Of a stretch of DNA of 64,000 bases, positions 53,928 through 62,683 are shown in pieces. This DNA comes from PVC group bacterium. Lineage in GTDB: Bacteria; Verrucomicrobiota; Kiritimatiellia; CAIKKV01; CAITUY01. The DNA lies in assembly GCA_945870225.1 (NCBI GenBank), contig CAMBRF010000002.1:1-64000 (forward strand). The letters are read 5' to 3'. A model generated the notes under the pieces. It did not search any database and was not told where the DNA came from. It was given only the letters and a program-made list of their open reading frames with translations. Within the stretch, counting starts at the first letter, position 1; each line of letters starts with the position of its first letter. A program made the translations under genes and the position numbers.

Positions 53928-56255
53928 CTAACGGGAACGGGAGCCGCCTGCCGCGGATTTTTTAGCCCATTCGCTGTCGGGATAACGGTCCACCAGTTCA
54001 CGGGCCACCTTGGCGCTTTCATCCGGCCTGCCGCTCTGCCGGAACGCCTCGGCGGCCTCATAGAGGCACTCCGGCGCCAGCATGGCATCATCAAACAACA
54101 CCGCCACGCTCATGAAATGCTTGGCCGCACCGGACAGATCGCCCTGAGCCTTGAGAGCGCGGGCTATCCCCGCATACGCCCGCGCCCGGATGGGCAGGAG
54201 GGCATCGGTTGTCGCCCCTGTGGCGGCCTGATCAAAATAGGCCCTGGCCTTGGCCGCTTCTCCCGCCGCCAGACTGATCTCGCCCAGACGCAGAAAAGAT
54301 TCCGCAGCCGCCTGCGACTTGAGCGTGATGGCCACAGCCTGCTCAAAAGCCAATCGGGCCGACTCCGGCTGCCCCTTACCCAGCAGGGCCTTTCCCTTCA
54401 GGCACCACCCGATTTGTTTCCAGGTGTCGGTCGGGGCTCGCGTAATCAGCAGTTCGGCTGATACCGTCGCGTTTGAAAAATCCTTCCGTCCGGAATTAAA
54501 GTCTGTCAGCCACTCCAGGATTTCCGGCGTGAACTGCTCGCGCAACGGAGAATCAATCAGTCCTTGCAGGAGCGCGGCAGACTCCTCCAGCCGTCCTCGT
54601 CTCTGCAGCACCAGCGCCAGCCTGAACTGGGTGCGCCGTTGCAGATCCTCCGACGGTCCCGCCTTCATCGCCCGCTGGAACTCGATCTCCGCCTCCTCCA
54701 GTTTTCCGGCCTCCTCCAGCAGCACCCCATTCCAGAATCGCACCTCCGCCAGGAATTTTGTCTTGGGAAAGCGCTCGAGCAAATCGACCAGCGTTGCCTG
54801 CGCCTGGGCATCACGGCGCAAACGGGCCTCAACCATGGCCTTCTGGTAAAGGGCTTCCTCCACGAACTTGCTTTGGGGATACTGGGTAATCAGCCGGGCC
54901 CAGAGGGCGGCGGCCTGCTCCGGCTTCTGAGCCTTCTCCTGGCAGGCGGCGGCCACAAAGAGTGACTGGGGAGCAAGAGCGTGCTGCGGGAAGTTGCCGG
55001 CCAGTTGCACGAATAACTCCGCCGCCTGCAGGTGCTCGCCTTTTTTCTCCAGCAGGTGGGCCAGCCGGTAAAGCGCATCGGCCGCGAGGTCCGAGGAGGG
55101 GAATTGCTCCAGCAGCAGGCGATAGTACTGCACGGCGCCGGCGTCATCCTTGACCGCCGCGCAGGATTCGGCCAGTAGCCAATAGACATCCTTCTTGATC
55201 CGCGGCGTAAGGGTCAGGGCCCGTGCCTGCCGGATGGCTTCCGGGAAATTACCCATCTTGTACGAGGTCAACGCCCGCTCGTAGGCGGCGCTGTCCGCAA
55301 CATCCGCTTGGGGAAATTTTTCCAGCAGCCGCGTATAGGTGGCGATGGCCTCCTCGTTCTTCATCACCTGCCGTTCACTATTGGCCTTGAGGTAAAGCCA
55401 TTCAGCCGCTTTCGGACCCGCCTCCAGCCCCGCCGCCGCCCCTTCCCCGGTTTTCAACACCTCGGCATATAAGGCGGCATGATAGAACGCCCACGCCATG
55501 GGCAGCGCCGCCTGCACGGTGCGCTCATCCTTCGGATACAACGTCGTCAGCTTCTCATAGGCCCGCGCACTCTTTTCAAATTGTTTCTGCCGGAAATACA
55601 CGTCCCCCAGCTGGAACCAGGCCTCGGCACCCAGTCGCGGGGAAAGAGCGTTTGTCGCCACCAGCATGAAAAGGCCCTCCGCCCGGGGAAGACCAGACTC
55701 CTTCTGCCGGACCAGACCGGCCAATGACAGGGCGGCATAGGACACAAAGGGTGTACCGGGATGGCGACTCAGCACCGCCTCGTAGGCCTCCATGGCGTCA
55801 TCCCGGCGGCCGGCTTTCTCATGGGCCGCGCCCAGGGCGTAACGGCAGGCCGCTCCCAGTTCCAGCGGCGGGTTTTGGGTCAGAAGGGTAACCAGCAGTT
55901 GAACCTGCTCCTTAGACCGGCCGCCCTGTTCCATCAACTCGGCCCGCCTCAACCCGGCGCGAAAGCGGTAATCGCTGTCCGACGCGCCCTGGCCGGCCCA
56001 CTCGTAATACTGCTCGGCTTCAGACGTCTTGCCCAAAGCCCGGTAACACTCCCCCATCCGGTAAAACACGGCGTCCGAGCCCGGCCGGTTGGTGTCGAGG
56101 CAGGACTGATACTCCTTCAGCGCCACCTCCCACATGCCACGCGCGTAAAGACCGTCGGCAAACTGGAGCTGTTCCTGGGGATCCAGCGCCCTCGCCGTCA
56201 GGGCACACCCCGACAGCGCGAGCCACAATCCCAGTTTCAGCCCCGTAACCCTCAT
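53928..56255 (-). CDS. Large exported TPR-repeat protein in the Tol/Exb-like operon
   Basis: A 775-residue protein with a signal that ends in a possible lipobox (LALSGC, about 14-19) and then TPR units over almost its whole length (for example LYARGMWEVALKEYQSCLDTN, AARFYE-like and EAIATYTRLLEKFPQADVAD motifs, about 15-20 repeats by inspection). It resembles an enlarged YbgF/CpoB, the TPR partner of Tol-Pal systems. Start and stop of exbD overlap as ATGA, and the VWA gene starts 60 bases downstream. Probably a periplasmic scaffold for the motor. Confidence 0.88.
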   Translation of the reverse strand: MRVTGLKLGLWLALSGCALTARALDPQEQLQFADGLYARGMWEVALKEYQSCLDTNRPGSDAVFYRMGECYRALGKTSEAEQYYEWAGQGASDSDYRFRAGLRRAELMEQGGRSKEQVQLLVTLLTQNPPLELGAACRYALGAAHEKAGRRDDAMEAYEAVLSRHPGTPFVSYAALSLAGLVRQKESGLPRAEGLFMLVATNALSPRLGAEAWFQLGDVYFRQKQFEKSARAYEKLTTLYPKDERTVQAALPMAWAFYHAALYAEVLKTGEGAAAGLEAGPKAAEWLYLKANSERQVMKNEEAIATYTRLLEKFPQADVADSAAYERALTSYKMGNFPEAIRQARALTLTPRIKKDVYWLLAESCAAVKDDAGAVQYYRLLLEQFPSSDLAADALYRLAHLLEKKGEHLQAAELFVQLAGNFPQHALAPQSLFVAAACQEKAQKPEQAAALWARLITQYPQSKFVEEALYQKAMVEARLRRDAQAQATLVDLLERFPKTKFLAEVRFWNGVLLEEAGKLEEAEIEFQRAMKAGPSEDLQRRTQFRLALVLQRRGRLEESAALLQGLIDSPLREQFTPEILEWLTDFNSGRKDFSNATVSAELLITRAPTDTWKQIGWCLKGKALLGKGQPESARLAFEQAVAITLKSQAAAESFLRLGEISLAAGEAAKARAYFDQAATGATTDALLPIRARAYAGIARALKAQGDLSGAAKHFMSVAVLFDDAMLAPECLYEAAEAFRQSGRPDESAKVARELVDRYPDSEWAKKSAAGGSRSR

Positions 56256-56680
56256 GTTCCGGACGCCTTTTCCGCCAGACCGGCCGCAAAGGAGATATTC
56301 CAGATATCCGCCTGACGGCACAAATCCAGCACCTTGATGACGTGTTCATACGCCGTCTGTTTGTCGGCCCGGAGCAGGACCGGCTGACCCGGGAAGAGTT
56401 CCACCAACCGTTTAAGCAGGGAGGCTAACTCGGTCTCGTTGAGCCGGCGCCCATTGACGATGACAGAGCCATCCTTCAGAAGGTTCAAGATGATCTCCCC
56501 GGGAAGACGCTGCTCGACCTCCGCCGTGGACGCCGTTGGCAGCTTGACGTCGATTTCCGCTTCCCACTGCGAAAACACCTGACTCGTCACGAAAAAACAC
56601 AGCAGCAGGAACACAACGTCGATCATCGGGGCAAGCTGGAACCCGACGGGCTCAGGTTTGTATTTGCCTCGAAAATTCAT
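56252..56680 (-). CDS. exbD: ExbD/TolR-family proton-motor subunit
   Basis: A 142-residue inner-membrane protein. The short cytoplasmic N-terminus and single helix (about 16-36) carry the essential Asp21 in PMIDVVFLLLCFF, followed by a periplasmic domain with EAEIDVKLPTAS, VIVNGRRLNETEL and VLLRADKQTAYEHVIKVLDLCRQA. It partners with the ExbB-like protein to turn proton flow into motion. The upstream gene ends at the same base pair as this start. Confidence 0.94.
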   Translation of the reverse strand: MNFRGKYKPEPVGFQLAPMIDVVFLLLCFFVTSQVFSQWEAEIDVKLPTASTAEVEQRLPGEIILNLLKDGSVIVNGRRLNETELASLLKRLVELFPGQPVLLRADKQTAYEHVIKVLDLCRQADIWNISFAAGLAEKASGT

Positions 56681-57441
56681 TAGGACCTCTTTTTCAGCAT
56701 GGACGTCATGACTTGACCGGCGGACACCTCAAGATCCGATACCAATTTCGAAGTCCGCCCCCGGAAATACGCATAAAACATCATCGCAGGAATGCCGATG
56801 ATCAACCCGGCCGCCGTCGTGATCAGGGCTTCCGCCACACCCGCCGCCAGCAGCATGGGTTTGGCCTTGGCCAGATCAAACGCCACCACATTGAAGGCGC
56901 GCATCATCCCGAACACCGTTCCCAAAAGCCCCATCATGGGCGCAATCACGGCCACATCCAGCAGGTATTGGGTCTGGGTCTGCAAGGCAACCGCCTGCCT
57001 CGCCCCTTCCCCCTCAATCACATCCTTAAGCAGGGCGGGATCGGGTTTATCGACCGAGTTGACGTAGTCCAACGCCGCCACGGCAATCTCGGAAAAGGCA
57101 CAGGGTTTGTACCCGCAGGCCGTGCGCGCATCGTTGAATTGTCCGGACTCGATCTTGTCCAGCACGTCATCCCGAAGCAGATCCGGTACGATCTGTTTCC
57201 GGCGCAGGGTCACAAAGAAATAGATCACAAAGGCCACCCCCACCACTGAAGTCAGGCCGAGCGGATACATCAGGATTCCGCCTTTATCCAGCAGCTCCTT
57301 CATGGACACCTGCTGCGCCACCTCGACATCACGGGCCGCCTTGGCCGACGGCACCGCCTGGGCCAGGGCCGCCGCACTCCAAAAACATGCCAGAGCCGCC
57401 AGCATTGTGACGGCCAACCGCTTTCCGCTTTCATGGGTCAT
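56680..57441 (-). CDS. exbB: ExbB/TolQ/MotA-family proton channel subunit
   Basis: A 253-residue membrane protein: N-terminal signal-like helix and short periplasmic stretch (about 1-50), first long helix (about 57-78), a cytoplasmic helical domain, and the paired helices (about 158-182 and 195-222) with APMMGLLGTVFGMMRAF and ALITTAAGLIIGIPAMMFY that define the family. The conserved Thr in TTAAGL lines the proton path. It opens the exbB-exbD-TPR-VWA set and lies 22 bases after argH. Confidence 0.94.
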   Translation of the reverse strand: MTHESGKRLAVTMLAALACFWSAAALAQAVPSAKAARDVEVAQQVSMKELLDKGGILMYPLGLTSVVGVAFVIYFFVTLRRKQIVPDLLRDDVLDKIESGQFNDARTACGYKPCAFSEIAVAALDYVNSVDKPDPALLKDVIEGEGARQAVALQTQTQYLLDVAVIAPMMGLLGTVFGMMRAFNVVAFDLAKAKPMLLAAGVAEALITTAAGLIIGIPAMMFYAYFRGRTSKLVSDLEVSAGQVMTSMLKKRS

Positions 57442-57463
57442 CGTTTATTCTCCTCCTGAATCT

Positions 57464-58864
57464 TCACGTCACCGGGTATTTCATCCCCATCAATTTCGAC
57501 ACCGCCCGACAGTGGGCGGTCCATTCCTCATCCGCCCATTGTCGCCCCGAGGCCATCCGCGCATCAAAGGCGTCAAAATCCAGCCCGGCCGTGGCCCCGA
57601 GATGCGTCTTCTTGCGAATCGCCCGGCGCGGGTCCATCGTGGCAAGTTCCGCAAGATGCTCTTTCACGTGGTGGTAGGCATCCCGGAACGGCATCCCCCC
57701 AGCCACCAGTTCCAGCGCCCGGTCGGTCGCGAACACGCCGGGCACGAACCCCCGGATCAGGGCCTCCTCGTTGATCTGGATCCGCCCCATCAGAAGGGCC
57801 AGACTTTGCAGACAGCCGCGTGTTGTGGCCAGTCCTTCCATAAACGGCCCCTTGGTCTCCTGCAGGTCGCGATTGTACCCGCCCGGCAGGCTGCGCACAA
57901 TATCCTTCACCGCCAGTTCGCACGCCATGACACGGGCCACACGGGCCCGAACCAGTTCAACCACGTCCGGATTGTTCTTCTGAGGCATGATGCTGCTGCC
58001 CGTCCCGTACTCGGGCGGCAGGGTGAAATACCCGAACTCCGGCATGGTATAAAGCATCAGGTCATGCGCCAGACGCGAAAGCGACAGCATCACCTGCGAT
58101 AACGCCGAGAGAATCATCGACTCGATCTTGCCGCGCGCGTTGTTGGCGTAAAGCACGTTGTGCACCGGGCGACTGAACCCGAGCAACCGCGAGGAGAGCT
58201 CACGATCGATGGGCAGCGGAACCCCGTAGCTGGCCGCGGAACCCAGGGGACACTGGTCATTGAGGTCGTACACCGCCATCAGGAGCGCCACATCATCCAG
58301 CAGGCTCTCGGCGTGCGCCGACGCCCACAGTCCAACGGAACTCGGCATGGCCGGCTGCATGTGCGTCCGGCCGACCATGGGAACATCGACATGCCGGCGG
58401 GCCAGAACAAACATCACCCGGGCCAGTTCCAGCGCCTCGCGCACCGTCCCGATCAACTGCTCCCTGGCAAAGAGGCGCAAATCCACAGCCACCTGGTCAT
58501 TACGGCTCCGCCCGGTGTGCACCTTCTTGCCCAGATCGCCTAGCCGGGCAGTCAGCACGCGCTCAACTGCCAGGTGCACATCCTGGTCGTCCAAACCGAT
58601 GACAAAACCGCCGTTATCGGCGTCACGCATGATGGCCACCAGTTCGCGAATCACCGCGCGGCGCTCCTGCTCCGTGATGATCTTCGGGCGGACCGGCATC
58701 CGCGAAAGCATCGTAACATGGGCGGCGGACCCCATACAGTCGGCGTTCACCAGCGCCATATCCAGCAGCAGATCGCTGCCGGCCGTGAAATTCAACACCG
58801 TGGAATCAATGGCGCCCACCGTTGTTTTGCGTGTCGTCTTGCGTACCGTCATAGTTCCGCCCAT
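57464..58864 (-). CDS. argH: Argininosuccinate lyase
   Basis: Final step of arginine synthesis: argininosuccinate to arginine and fumarate. The protein of about 466 residues has VHTGRSRNDQVAVDLRLF, GRTHMQPAMPSSVG, GSAASYGVPLPIDR, the catalytic-serine signature GSSIMPQKNNPD and GGYNRDLQETK. The N-terminal segment departs from the usual LWGGRF start. ATG 58864 overlaps the upstream stop as TGATG; ATG 58852 with GGGCGGA upstream is equally possible. No other arginine gene is next to it, though the product is the substrate of speA elsewhere in the window. Confidence 0.95.
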   Translation of the reverse strand: MGGTMTVRKTTRKTTVGAIDSTVLNFTAGSDLLLDMALVNADCMGSAAHVTMLSRMPVRPKIITEQERRAVIRELVAIMRDADNGGFVIGLDDQDVHLAVERVLTARLGDLGKKVHTGRSRNDQVAVDLRLFAREQLIGTVREALELARVMFVLARRHVDVPMVGRTHMQPAMPSSVGLWASAHAESLLDDVALLMAVYDLNDQCPLGSAASYGVPLPIDRELSSRLLGFSRPVHNVLYANNARGKIESMILSALSQVMLSLSRLAHDLMLYTMPEFGYFTLPPEYGTGSSIMPQKNNPDVVELVRARVARVMACELAVKDIVRSLPGGYNRDLQETKGPFMEGLATTRGCLQSLALLMGRIQINEEALIRGFVPGVFATDRALELVAGGMPFRDAYHHVKEHLAELATMDPRRAIRKKTHLGATAGLDFDAFDARMASGRQWADEEWTAHCRAVSKLMGMKYPVT

Positions 58865-60219
58865 CAATCGGCCTTGTTGGCGGCCGGTTTGGTAAAACGT
58901 TTCTCTACGTCATCAAGATAGACGTCAATCCTGCTTTTTTCAAGATTTGGTTCAGCGCTATCGGAGCCCCCCTCGTATGAAAGGTCCTCCACCTGTTCCC
59001 GCTCGATCTCATCCAGCAAGGCCTCCCGGGCGCGTGTCACCTTCGCCAGTTTATAAAAGGCCTCTTCGGCCCGGGCGAGCCGCCGTCGCACCAGGGGATT
59101 CCAGGCGTCGCGCGACACAGACTCGAAAAAGAGACAGTAAGCCTCGCCCACTTCAACCAATTCGGGTGCCTTGCCGATTGTGACCGCCCGGATTTTCTGA
59201 ATCTTTTCCGCCGCCGCCAGCCGCAAGGCCGTGGAGCGTTCCTTTTCGCCGACCACTTGGGCCGGGTTCAGCCGTCGAAGCGGTCGGTTCCGCTGCCCGG
59301 CTTCCGGCTCTGCCGGAAAAACCAGAACCAATTCGGCCTTGAGCTGTTCCATGAGAACCGTCGACAGCGCACCAAATTCCTGAATGGCACGCGACTGGCG
59401 AATTAACCAGTCCCGCCACTCCTGCTCCATGGCCGCCAGGGAACCGGTCCGGCCCGTCCGCGCGGCCACCCACTCGCCCTGAACCGGACGGCCCTCCGCT
59501 AAACGGTCGAGGACCGCGAGATAAGACACGTCCTTGAGCGAGCCCAGCCAGTGGACCACCATGCCGCACAAAGCCCAATTCCGCGGCCACCCCTCGGGAA
59601 GGCTTTGCCATTCCAGCACGGACGCCACACTTGGACGCTCGGAGGCCGGCAACCAGCCCGTCACCACTTTCCTGTTCCGATTGCGGGTTTCCGCCGCCAG
59701 ATTCTGGGAGACTCCCATCGAAAACCAGCCGGGCACAACACACTCACCCGGCGCACGGCCCGTGATCTGACGACGATCCTCCACCCATCCATCCAGCAAT
59801 AGCGCGCAAAGACTTTCCTGCATCCGCTCATAATCGGGGTTACGGGATTCGTTAACGGTCAGGATCCGCCGCGTCGTCCCCCCCGGCCGGCAGTCGACTG
59901 TCAAAGCCGGGCCGGCAGACTTGCCATAAACGCAGATGATTTCAATGGGCGTCCGGGTGAAGGAAGGAAGCGCCGCTTCAAACAACCGGCTCAGCAGTCC
60001 TGCAATATCCTCCGCCCAACGGGTATATTGGCTGTTGGCCGCGCTATCCGAACCGACCACCAGAAAACGCCCTGACGCACTCCTGGTCGTAACCCGGGCG
60101 GGACTGACGACGGCCGACGGGACGGGTGCGGCCTCCTCCGCCCCAGCCCCCCCCCATGCGGAGATGAAGAACAACAAAGCCAGACAGGCGGGGTAAAACT
60201 TTATCGCCGATGCGTTCAC
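58864..60219 (-). CDS. Secreted hypothetical protein, possibly degenerate gluzincin-like
   Basis: A 451-residue protein with a signal peptide (about 7-28, ending GGAGAEE). The middle (about 60-260) has the strand/helix succession of peptidase-MA-like gluzincins: CALLLDGWVEDRR sits where an HExxH helix would be, followed by VPGWFSMGVSQNLAAE, which resembles the PxWxxEGxA segment after it. The metal-binding histidines are absent, so no activity is predicted. The C-terminal quarter is a charged helix (about 350-440). The start is GTG 60219, overlapping the previous stop (GTGA). The fold relation is inferred by eye only. Confidence 0.7.
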   Translation of the reverse strand: MNASAIKFYPACLALLFFISAWGGAGAEEAAPVPSAVVSPARVTTRSASGRFLVVGSDSAANSQYTRWAEDIAGLLSRLFEAALPSFTRTPIEIICVYGKSAGPALTVDCRPGGTTRRILTVNESRNPDYERMQESLCALLLDGWVEDRRQITGRAPGECVVPGWFSMGVSQNLAAETRNRNRKVVTGWLPASERPSVASVLEWQSLPEGWPRNWALCGMVVHWLGSLKDVSYLAVLDRLAEGRPVQGEWVAARTGRTGSLAAMEQEWRDWLIRQSRAIQEFGALSTVLMEQLKAELVLVFPAEPEAGQRNRPLRRLNPAQVVGEKERSTALRLAAAEKIQKIRAVTIGKAPELVEVGEAYCLFFESVSRDAWNPLVRRRLARAEEAFYKLAKVTRAREALLDEIEREQVEDLSYEGGSDSAEPNLEKSRIDVYLDDVEKRFTKPAANKAD

Positions 60220-60920
60220 TTGCCAAAACCCACATCGATGCCAGCCTCGTCGCACGTGACCCGTTTCAGGGATAGGACCAACACTTTTTCAGCCATGAGA
60301 TCGTTAAAGATTCTGGCATAGAACGCCTGAACCGGTGGCAGGGCCGGACCGATCAGGGGCAGATGCCCCAGGTGCGCCCGCTTGACCACAAGCCGTGCTT
60401 CTTCAAACGTGACGGTCATTCCACAATTCAAGGGCACATAGACGCGAGCCAACCACGCCAGATTCGTCACAGGCGGCCGCCAGTCCAGCCTGGCCTCGAG
60501 ATCGAACTCTCCCGGCCTGAAATTCACCGTCAAGGAGGCCAGTTTACGGCTCTTGGCCCGCGCCACCAGATACCCATTGACCTCGCCCTCCCCGAAGTTG
60601 ACGGAAACGCCCTGACGAGCCGCGAGCGCATTCTTAACGGCCACCATTTTGTCGGGGACCGAGTGGAATCCGGCGGGGTCCATCAGGACCTCCGCTGGCG
60701 GCGCGGGCCAGAGTGACAGCCCCAGCAGAGCCACGACTCCCAGAAAGAGACCCCACCCCAGCAGCCGGCCAAAGAGCTTGCCAAACTCGAATTCCCGCCG
60801 GTTATCCATGTCCGCCATGGTGGTCCGGGTCATGTCCAGTTTCTGGCTGCACTGTGTGCAAAAAACCCGACCCAGGTCATTCTTGAACCCGCATTGCGAG
60901 CATTCGATTTTGATGGCCAT
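60216..60920 (-). CDS. Zinc-ribbon membrane protein
   Basis: A 234-residue protein. An N-terminal zinc ribbon CSQC...CTQC (Cys7, 10, 21, 24) is followed by one membrane helix (about 52-72) and an extracytoplasmic beta-rich domain (about 75-230; VNFGEGEVNGYLVARAKSRKLASLTV, RVYVPLNCGMTVTFEEARL). No named family. It sits one base after the FmdB-like gene and overlaps the secreted protein gene by four bases, so the three should be made together and may work in one envelope process. Confidence 0.82.
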   Translation of the reverse strand: MAIKIECSQCGFKNDLGRVFCTQCSQKLDMTRTTMADMDNRREFEFGKLFGRLLGWGLFLGVVALLGLSLWPAPPAEVLMDPAGFHSVPDKMVAVKNALAARQGVSVNFGEGEVNGYLVARAKSRKLASLTVNFRPGEFDLEARLDWRPPVTNLAWLARVYVPLNCGMTVTFEEARLVVKRAHLGHLPLIGPALPPVQAFYARIFNDLMAEKVLVLSLKRVTCDEAGIDVGFGK

Positions 60921-60921
60921 G

Positions 60922-61251
60922 TCAGTCCGCCTTGGTTGCTTTGGCTGCGGTGCTGGCCGAATCCGTCTTGGACTCGGACTTGCCGGAACCTACGCTGGAA
61001 CTGGGCTTGGGTTTGGACGTGGTCGATCCGCTGCTGCTGCCGGTATCCGACGAAGACGCCTGCTTGTAGCTGTCGCTGCGGTAATCCGTCTGGTAGAAAC
61101 CCGATCCCTTGAAAATAATACCGGCTCCCGCGCCCAGCAACCGCTTCACGGGCCGCTTACAGGTCGGGCACTTCTTGATCTTCTCCTCAGTGATGCGCTG
61201 AAAAAGCTCAAATTTGCCGCATTTCTTGCACTCGTAATCGTAAGTCGGCAT
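60922..61251 (-). CDS. FmdB-family zinc-ribbon protein
   Basis: A 109-residue protein. The first 40 residues are the FmdB/CxxC_CXXC_SSSS ribbon: MPTYDYECKKCGKFE (Cys8, 11) and KKCPTCKRPVKRLLG (Cys28, 31), then GIIFKGSGFYQTDYR, which closes the family module. The rest is a Ser/Lys/Gly-rich disordered tail. Members are thought to be regulatory; none is well characterised. It heads the minus-strand run leading to argH and the Exb-like genes. Confidence 0.93.
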   Translation of the reverse strand: MPTYDYECKKCGKFELFQRITEEKIKKCPTCKRPVKRLLGAGAGIIFKGSGFYQTDYRSDSYKQASSSDTGSSSGSTTSKPKPSSSVGSGKSESKTDSASTAAKATKAD

Positions 61252-61447
61252 GATCTTCCCTGTCCTCCCTATAGCGACGATAAAACAGGCAGATCGTAGC
61301 GATACACCACCCCCCTGTCAACTCCGCCGCCGGCGCCCAAACTGCGGCGTGACCTGAAATTCATCCAGGCCTGAAATCCATCCTTGAACTCTTCGGCCTG
61401 AGGCTCTACTTTTCCACTCCTTTTGGAATGACACCGACCGGATAACC

Positions 61448-62011
61448 ATGCATTACCTGTTTGATTTCACTACCCGCCTGCACGTGTACGGGTTCAACCT
61501 TCTCGAATGGTGCGGAGTCGTTGCCATTCTGCTTGGCGTCCTGTTGATCCTGATCAAAACCCGGCAACGGATGTTTAGAAATACGCCGGGCGACCATCCG
61601 CCTGTCGCCTTGGGCCCCCTGGGTGGATCGCCGTCAGCGCGGAGCAAGGCGAAGATCCTGGTTGTGGATGATGACCCGCTGGCCCTTGAAATGATGGACC
61701 ACCTGCTGGGCAAGCTGGGTTATCACGTCGTGGGAGTTAACACGGGACAGAAGGCCATTGACTACATGCAGCAGAACGGGGCGGACCTGATCCTGCTCGA
61801 CATGGTCATGGGAAAGGAGCTGGACGGGATCGAGACCTACCGGCAGATCCGCGCCAGGCGGCCCTTCCAGCGGGTCATTGTCATCTCCGGCCACGCCAGC
61901 CCGGAAAAAGTGGCGGCGATCCGTCATCTCGGCGTGGAACATTACCTGATCAAACCGGTGCCCATCGCCATACTCGCCCAGACGATCCGGTCCGAGCTGG
62001 ACCGCCCGTAA
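61448..62011 (+). CDS. Membrane-tethered single-domain response regulator
   Basis: A 187-residue protein. An N-terminal helix (about 20-38, WCGVVAILLGVLLILIK) is joined by a short linker to one receiver domain (about 68-185): ILVVDDDP acidic pocket, acceptor Asp in LILLDMVMG, Ser in VISGHAS and Lys in LIKPVPI. There is no output domain. A receiver anchored to the membrane is uncommon and suggests local control of a membrane partner. No kinase is adjacent; the gene lies divergent from fmdB across about 196 bases with no clear promoter. Confidence 0.88.
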   Translation: MHYLFDFTTRLHVYGFNLLEWCGVVAILLGVLLILIKTRQRMFRNTPGDHPPVALGPLGGSPSARSKAKILVVDDDPLALEMMDHLLGKLGYHVVGVNTGQKAIDYMQQNGADLILLDMVMGKELDGIETYRQIRARRPFQRVIVISGHASPEKVAAIRHLGVEHYLIKPVPIAILAQTIRSELDRP

Positions 62012-62020
62012 TCGACCCGC

Positions 62021-62683
62021 TCAACCCCCGGCCCGCTGCGCGATAACCGCCACCACCTGATCGATTGTCAGCCCGGTCGTGTCCACGACCTGGGCGTCAG
62101 CGGCGATGCATAACGGCGCCGTGCTGCGCCCGCTGTCCTTCTGGTCACGGGTTTGCAGCGACGACATCACCCGTCCGACATCCGCCGCCTCACCGGTAGG
62201 CTTGAGCTCCGCATGCCGGCGCCGGGCGCGCTCCTCCGGACTGGCGTCGAGGTAGAACTTCTGATCGGCCCCGGGGAACACCACCGTCCCGATATCGCGC
62301 CCTTCCATCACCAGGTTCCCGAACCGGACCATATCCCGCAACCACTGCGTCACCGCCGCCCGCACCTCGGGTATGGCGGCCACCGAACTCACCGCACCAC
62401 TGACACGTTCCGTGCGGATCTCGGCGCGGGGCTCATACCCGTCAACCCGGTACCGTACCGCCCCTTCCGCCTCGAAAAACTCCACCCGCATCGTCCGGAG
62501 TGTCTCCAGAACCTCGGCGGGCTGCGCCGTATCACGGCTGTTCTCCAGTGTCTTCCAGGCGATGACCCGGTAAAGCGCCCCGGAATCGACGTAGCGGTAG
62601 TTCAATTGCGCCGCCAGTTTTCGCGCTACGGTTGATTTTCCCGATGCGGCGGGACCATCCACAGCTATCACCCTATTCGGCAT
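62021..62683 (-). CDS. cmk: Cytidylate kinase
   Basis: Phosphorylates CMP and dCMP. The 220-residue protein has the P-loop GPAASGKSTVAR (about 9-20), YRYVDSGALYR, the CMP-binding insert region, VMEGRDIGTVVFPGADQKFYLDA and a lid segment ERARRRHAEL. It overlaps aroA by 11 bases; the aroA-cmk order is common in bacteria. It converges with the tethered response regulator gene. Confidence 0.96.
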   Translation of the reverse strand: MPNRVIAVDGPAASGKSTVARKLAAQLNYRYVDSGALYRVIAWKTLENSRDTAQPAEVLETLRTMRVEFFEAEGAVRYRVDGYEPRAEIRTERVSGAVSSVAAIPEVRAAVTQWLRDMVRFGNLVMEGRDIGTVVFPGADQKFYLDASPEERARRRHAELKPTGEAADVGRVMSSLQTRDQKDSGRSTAPLCIAADAQVVDTTGLTIDQVVAVIAQRAGG

